Source: Candidatus Thioglobus plumae
Lineage (GTDB): Bacteria > Pseudomonadota > Gammaproteobacteria > PS1 > Pseudothioglobaceae
Length of the DNA: 18,191 nucleotides
Direction: 5' to 3'
NCBI GenBank assembly: GCA_910595815.1
Contig: CAJVCM010000017.1
Location: 1 to 18,191 of the forward strand
Both the position numbers and the translations under genes were made by a program. Position 1 is the stretch's first letter. The number at the start of each line of letters is the position of its first letter. This document shows, in pieces, positions 14,905 to 18,191 of the stretch. The notes under the pieces were generated by a model. The model saw only the letters and a list, made by a program, of their open reading frames with translations, did no database searches and was not told where the DNA came from.

Positions 14905-15328
14905 AGATTTTACTGCAAGGGATATTCCCCTTGTTTTAACGATTGAACGCTTGGTTTATGACTCTCCATGGAGTCAGGCTAAGTTTACCGACAGCTTAAG
15001 CAACCCAAAAACATTATCTAGTTTATTGATTATTGATGAACAGGTGTTAGGTTACTTTGTTGCTACACATTCACCAGATTCAATAGATTTGCTTAATATC
15101 TGCATTCATCCAAAACACCAGTACCAAGGCTTAGGCACACAGTTGTTTGATTGTTTAATTAAGCGGTTACAAACATTAAGCCTTAATACTATATTTATTG
15201 AGGTACGCGCATCCAATAAATCTGCACTTTTGTTTTACCAAAAACTCGGTTTCAACCTGATCGACAGCCGTAAAAAATACTATTCAAATGGCGAGGATGC
15301 TAAAATACTACGTTTACAAACAAGGTAG
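14843..15328 (+). CDS. rimI: GNAT N-acetyltransferase, RimI-like (ribosomal protein S18-alanine N-acetyltransferase)
   Basis: 161 residues from ATG 14843, with an adjacent TTG at 14840. The acetyl-CoA motif QYQGLGTQLF (about 93-102) and NKSALLFYQKLGF (about 125-137) with Tyr132 are typical of RimI, which acetylates the N-terminal alanine of ribosomal protein S18. The N-terminal RDFTARDIPLVLTIE (about 21-35) matches the usual RimI beginning, so the first 17-20 residues are an extension. They are encoded inside ilvA in another frame. No other ATG, GTG or TTG codon lies between 14846 and the conserved region, so either the 62-bp overlap is real or a rare start such as ATT/ATC is used. icd follows after 2 bp. 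tsaB, a frequent neighbour of rimI, is absent. Confidence 0.85.
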   Translation: MSWVISTKTKPITKRINTSFRDFTARDIPLVLTIERLVYDSPWSQAKFTDSLSNPKTLSSLLIIDEQVLGYFVATHSPDSIDLLNICIHPKHQYQGLGTQLFDCLIKRLQTLSLNTIFIEVRASNKSALLFYQKLGFNLIDSRKKYYSNGEDAKILRLQTR

Positions 15329-15330
15329 CT

Positions 15331-17556
15331 ATGTCACAAAAAACTAAGATCATTTATACCTTGACTGATGAGGCGCCAGCATTGGCAACTTACTCATTAC
15401 TGCCGATAATTAAGGCATTTACCGGTGCTGCAGACGTGGCGGTTGAGACTCGTGATATCTCTTTAGCTGCTCGTGTGATTGCTAATTTTCCTGAAAGACT
15501 AACTGCCACGCAAAAAATGGGTGACGCTTTAAGTGAATTGGGTCAAATTGTAAAATCAGCAGAAGCCAATATTGTTAAGCTACCGAATGTGAGCGCCTCT
15601 ATTCCACAGCTAGAATCAGTGATTGCTGAGCTTCAAGCGCATGGTTATGATATTCCAAATTATCCTTCCACTCCTCAAAGTGATGAAGATAAAGCGCTTA
15701 AAGCTACGTTCTCTAAAGTATTAGGCAGTGCGGTCAATCCGGTATTGCGTGAGGGAAACTCTGATCGTCGTGCACCACCATCAGTTAAAAGCTACGCTCA
15801 GAAAAATCCTCATTCAATGGGAGTTTGGGCAGCTGATTCCAAAACAGCTGTGTCCAGTATGTCTGAAGGTGATTTTTATGGTTCTGAAAAATCAACGACC
15901 ATTACCGATGCAACACAGTTCATTATTCAATTTGAAAGTGCTAATGGCTCAATTGAAGAATTAAAAGCACCCGCTTCACTGCAAGCAGGCGAGATTATTG
16001 ATGCGGCTGTCATGAGTCAGTCGTCTTTGCAAGGTTTTATAACTCAGGCCATCGCACAAGCGAAAGAGCAGGGCGTGCTATTCTCTGTGCATATGAAAGC
16101 CACAATGATGAAGGTGTCTGATCCTATTATTTTTGGCCAAGTAGTAAGTGTCTTTTTTGAAGATGTATTTAAGAAGCATGCGTTGGTTTTTGAAGAGCTA
16201 GGCGTCAATGCAAACAATGGTTTTGGTGATGTCTTAAGTAAAATTGAAATGTTAGAATCTAGCAAAAAGGAAGAAATAAAAGCCGACATTCAAGCTGTTT
16301 ATGCCAAGCAGCCTGACGTGGCAATGGTTGATTCTGATAAAGGCATTACTAATTTAAACATACCAAGCGATGTCATTATTGACGCCTCTATGCCAGCCAT
16401 GATTCGAACATCAGGTCAGATGTGGAATAAGGACGGTGAACAGCAAGATACCATGGCGGTGATTCCTGATCGCTGTTATGCAGGTGTTTTTCAAGAAACC
16501 ATTAGTTTTTGTAAAAAGCATGGTGCATTCGATCCTACTACAATGGGTTCTGTTTCAAATGTTGGATTGATGGCGCAAAAAGCCCAAGAGTACGGCTCTC
16601 ACGATAAAACGTTTCAAATGGCAGCGGCAGGAATAGTACGTGTTGTCTCTACAGATGGAGTGGTATTACTTGAACAATCTGTAGAAGTGGGCGATATTTT
16701 CCGCATGTGCCAAGTAAAAGATGCACCGATTCAAGACTGGGTTAAATTAGCAGTGAGTCGTGCTAGGGCAACAAACTTACCCACTATTTTTTGGCTAGAT
16801 GAACAGCGTGCGCACGATGAGCAAATGATTAAGAAAGTTAATAAATACTTACTTGATTACGATACAACCGATCTTGAAATTCACATTATGTCGCCTGAAG
16901 AGGCTACTCGATTCACCCTTAAACATGTGAAAGAGGGTAAGAGCGTCATTTCAGTGACAGGCAATGTACTACGAGATTATTTAACCGATCTATTTCCGAT
17001 ACTAGAGCTTGGAACCAGTGCAAAAATGCTATCGATTGTGCCACTGATGAATGGCGGTGGTTTGTTTGAAACCGGTGCCGGTGGCTCAGCACCTAAACAT
17101 GTTCAACAATTAATATCTGAGAATCACCTGCGTTGGGATTCTTTAGGTGAGTTTTTAGCTTTATCGGTTTCACTAGAGCATTTAGCTGCTACATTCGATA
17201 TGCCTAAAGCACAAATATTGGCAACCACCTTAGATGCAGCGACAGCTAAGTTTTTAGATAACGATAAATCGCCATCACGTAAAGTAGGTGAGCTAGACAT
17301 TCGTGGTAGTCATTTTTATTTAGCTATGTATTGGGCACAGGCGTTGGCAGCTCAAACACAAGATATTGAATTACAAATGCAGTTTACATCGGTAGCTGAG
17401 GCTTTATCTGCTAACGAATCAATTATTATTTCTGAGCTAAATGCAGTTCAAGGTGGGTCAGTGGAACTCGGTGGTTATTACCAGCCTAATCCAGAGTTAG
17501 TCTCCAAAGTGATGCGCCCAAGTGCCACTTTAAATGCGATGATCGATTCAATATAA
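15331..17556 (+). CDS. icd: Isocitrate dehydrogenase, NADP-dependent, monomeric type
   Basis: Oxidative decarboxylation of isocitrate to 2-oxoglutarate with NADPH production. The 741-residue length equals that of the Azotobacter-type monomeric enzyme and is far from the roughly 416-residue dimeric Icd. The N-terminus (KIIYTLTDEAPALATYSLLP, residues 6-25) and LREGNSDRRAP (139-149) are hallmarks of this family. The frame is intact throughout. AAGGTAG just before ATG 15331 is a fair ribosome binding site, and the gene lies 2 bp after rimI, suggesting co-transcription. In autotrophs with an incomplete TCA cycle this enzyme mainly feeds glutamate synthesis. Whether that holds here cannot be judged from the window. 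Confidence 0.97.
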   Translation: MSQKTKIIYTLTDEAPALATYSLLPIIKAFTGAADVAVETRDISLAARVIANFPERLTATQKMGDALSELGQIVKSAEANIVKLPNVSASIPQLESVIAELQAHGYDIPNYPSTPQSDEDKALKATFSKVLGSAVNPVLREGNSDRRAPPSVKSYAQKNPHSMGVWAADSKTAVSSMSEGDFYGSEKSTTITDATQFIIQFESANGSIEELKAPASLQAGEIIDAAVMSQSSLQGFITQAIAQAKEQGVLFSVHMKATMMKVSDPIIFGQVVSVFFEDVFKKHALVFEELGVNANNGFGDVLSKIEMLESSKKEEIKADIQAVYAKQPDVAMVDSDKGITNLNIPSDVIIDASMPAMIRTSGQMWNKDGEQQDTMAVIPDRCYAGVFQETISFCKKHGAFDPTTMGSVSNVGLMAQKAQEYGSHDKTFQMAAAGIVRVVSTDGVVLLEQSVEVGDIFRMCQVKDAPIQDWVKLAVSRARATNLPTIFWLDEQRAHDEQMIKKVNKYLLDYDTTDLEIHIMSPEEATRFTLKHVKEGKSVISVTGNVLRDYLTDLFPILELGTSAKMLSIVPLMNGGGLFETGAGGSAPKHVQQLISENHLRWDSLGEFLALSVSLEHLAATFDMPKAQILATTLDAATAKFLDNDKSPSRKVGELDIRGSHFYLAMYWAQALAAQTQDIELQMQFTSVAEALSANESIIISELNAVQGGSVELGGYYQPNPELVSKVMRPSATLNAMIDSI

Positions 17557-17673
17557 TAATACCGATAGCTAAAAAACTCGAAATTTGGATTAATTATTGA
17601 AGTGGGGTATGATGTACCATAAGTATACTTTTTTACTTACAATAACTAAATTAACTTTAAAGAGGAAGAAAAA
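17557..17673 (+). promoter_or_regulatory. Leader region of the repeat protein with a perfect palindrome and strong RBS
   Basis: This 117-bp gap has no coding content that I can support. It holds a perfect 10-bp palindrome AAGTATACTT (17621-17630), whose centre contains a -10-like TATACT (17624-17629). Just upstream is a second imperfect inverted repeat, GGTA-TGATG-TACC (17606-17618). TTGAAG at 17597-17602 is 21 bases from TATACT, too far for a standard -35. AGAGGA (17661-17666) is a strong ribosome binding site seven bases before ATG 17674. An activator- or alternative-sigma-dependent promoter is plausible but unproven. I see no terminator for icd. Confidence 0.4.
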
Positions 17674-18191
17674 ATGAAAAATTTAACAAAAGTAATCGCA
17701 ATTGCAACTGTAGTTGCAGCAACATCTGCTTCAGCATTTATGCATAGTAATAATGGTTGGGGTGGCAACAACATGGGTCCATTCTCAGGTGGAAACAACA
17801 TGGGTCCATTCTCAGGTGGTAATAACATGGGTCCATTTACTGGTGGAAACAACATGGGTCCATTTACTGGTGGAAACAACATGGGTCCATTCGGCGGCGG
17901 CTCTAATATGGGTCCTTTTAATGGCGCTCAAAATTGGGGTCCTATGCAAGGCGGCAACAAGTGGATGAACAATACTGATTTCGGTTTAAACTTTGATACT
18001 AAGAACTCTACTGACTCTAACGCTTCTGGCGCTGCTGACGGTAACGCTTCTGGTGTTGCTGATGCTAACGCTAAAGGTGTTGCTGATGCGTTTGCAAAAG
18101 GTCAAGCTGATGGTTATGCAAAAGGTCAAGCTGATGCATACGCTAAAGGTTATGCTGATGGTAAAGCTACAGCAGCAGCTTCTAGCAATAA
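17674..18191 (+). CDS. Secreted two-part repeat protein, sulfur-globule-protein-like; partial at right edge
   Basis: Open from ATG 17674 through the right edge (172 residues seen). Residues 1-21 are a clear Sec signal peptide (MKNLTK, then an Ala/Val-rich core, ASA before F22). Residues 32-94 are seven 9-residue repeats, consensus NNMGPF[ST]GG, the last two degenerate. A linker (95-117) contains FGLNF. Residues 118-165 are six 8-residue repeats, consensus [KS]GxAD[GA]xA, drifting from S-start to K-start. The tail is Ala/Ser-rich. The Gly/Asn/Pro/Trp-rich first block recalls the structural proteins that coat sulfur globules in sulfur oxidisers, which are also Sec-exported; the second block does not match anything I know. 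Codons in the repeats are strongly biased (GGT, GCT, AAC), suggesting high expression. Another extracytoplasmic structural role is possible. Confidence 0.75.
   Translation, partial: MKNLTKVIAIATVVAATSASAFMHSNNGWGGNNMGPFSGGNNMGPFSGGNNMGPFTGGNNMGPFTGGNNMGPFGGGSNMGPFNGAQNWGPMQGGNKWMNNTDFGLNFDTKNSTDSNASGAADGNASGVADANAKGVADAFAKGQADGYAKGQADAYAKGYADGKATAAASSN
17767..17955 (+). repeat. 27-bp tandem repeat encoding NNMGPF[ST]GG
   Basis: Seven in-frame 27-bp units. The first five are nearly identical in DNA (AACAACATGGGTCCATT core) and the last two have diverged (SNMGPFNGA, QNWGPMQGG). Units 1-2 end TCAGG and units 3-4 end ACTGG, which suggests recent pairwise duplication, so copy number may vary between strains. 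Confidence 0.9.
18025..18168 (+). repeat. 24-bp tandem repeat encoding [KS]GxAD[GA]xA
   Basis: Six in-frame 24-bp units coding for SGAADGNA, SGVADANA, KGVADAFA, KGQADGYA, KGQADAYA and KGYADGKA. Alanine and Gly recur at fixed places, with a Lys/Asp alternation in the later units. The period differs from that of the preceding 27-bp array, so the two blocks arose separately. Confidence 0.85.

Noticed and set aside
15728..16289. Frames of about 80 codons on both strands inside icd
   Set aside because: They are shadows of the intact 741-residue isocitrate dehydrogenase frame.
17646..17968. Repeat-bearing frames in other registers (minus-strand FPP-type repeats; plus-strand TTWVHS-type repeats)
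   Set aside because: They are by-products of the 27-bp tandem repeat. The frame from 17674 has the signal peptide, the ribosome binding site and continuous repeats in both blocks.

Overview
The window is an 18.2-kb stretch of compact, AT-rich chromosomal DNA from what looks like a gammaproteobacterium. Supporting features are a gammaproteobacterial-type NfuA, DksA with four zinc cysteines, WaaA (so a Gram-negative with Kdo-lipid A), a folK-panB-panC cluster, and a 741-residue monomeric isocitrate dehydrogenase. A CbbY-type phosphatase points to a Calvin cycle. A secreted Gly/Asn/Met/Pro-rich repeat protein at the right edge recalls sulfur-globule proteins. Together these suggest a chemoautotrophic sulfur oxidiser, perhaps of the SUP05/Thioglobus type. 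That assignment is an inference; no rRNA or other phylogenetic marker is present.

Layout. Positions 1-662 (minus) hold the start of an unrecognised membrane/coiled-coil protein that runs off the left edge. hemB (751-1737, minus) and thiC (1779-3650, plus) diverge from a 41-bp gap. A small cysteine-rich protein, probably [2Fe-2S], lies at 3693-3926 (minus). It diverges from a secreted alpha/beta-hydrolase-fold protein (4033-4923) whose catalytic Ser and His appear to be replaced. That gene converges, with a 15-bp overlap, on waaA (4909-6162, minus).

From 6217 to 12128 eight plus-strand genes form one tight block: obgE, proB, folK, panB, panC, nfuA, a membrane protein and thiL. Most junctions overlap or are only a few bases apart, so the block is probably one operon or nearly so. 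It combines a ribosome-assembly GTPase with proline, folate, pantothenate, Fe-S and thiamine-pyrophosphate genes. dksA (12166-12576, minus) converges on it. A second plus-strand block (12666-17556) holds a cbbY-like phosphatase, ilvA, rimI and the monomeric NADP isocitrate dehydrogenase. Last comes the secreted repeat protein (17674 to the right edge), with its own leader and a strong ribosome binding site.

The genes are mostly biosynthetic housekeeping. thiC and thiL both serve thiamine pyrophosphate. panB and panC make pantothenate. NfuA can supply Fe-S clusters to enzymes such as ThiC. Isocitrate dehydrogenase supplies 2-oxoglutarate and NADPH. The accessory or poorly characterised items are the left-edge protein, the cysteine-rich protein, the triad-less hydrolase, the membrane protein inside the operon and the repeat protein. 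No tRNA, rRNA, insertion sequence, CRISPR array or riboswitch was seen. No gene-free stretch exceeds 300 bases; the longest are 17557-17673 and 3927-4032.
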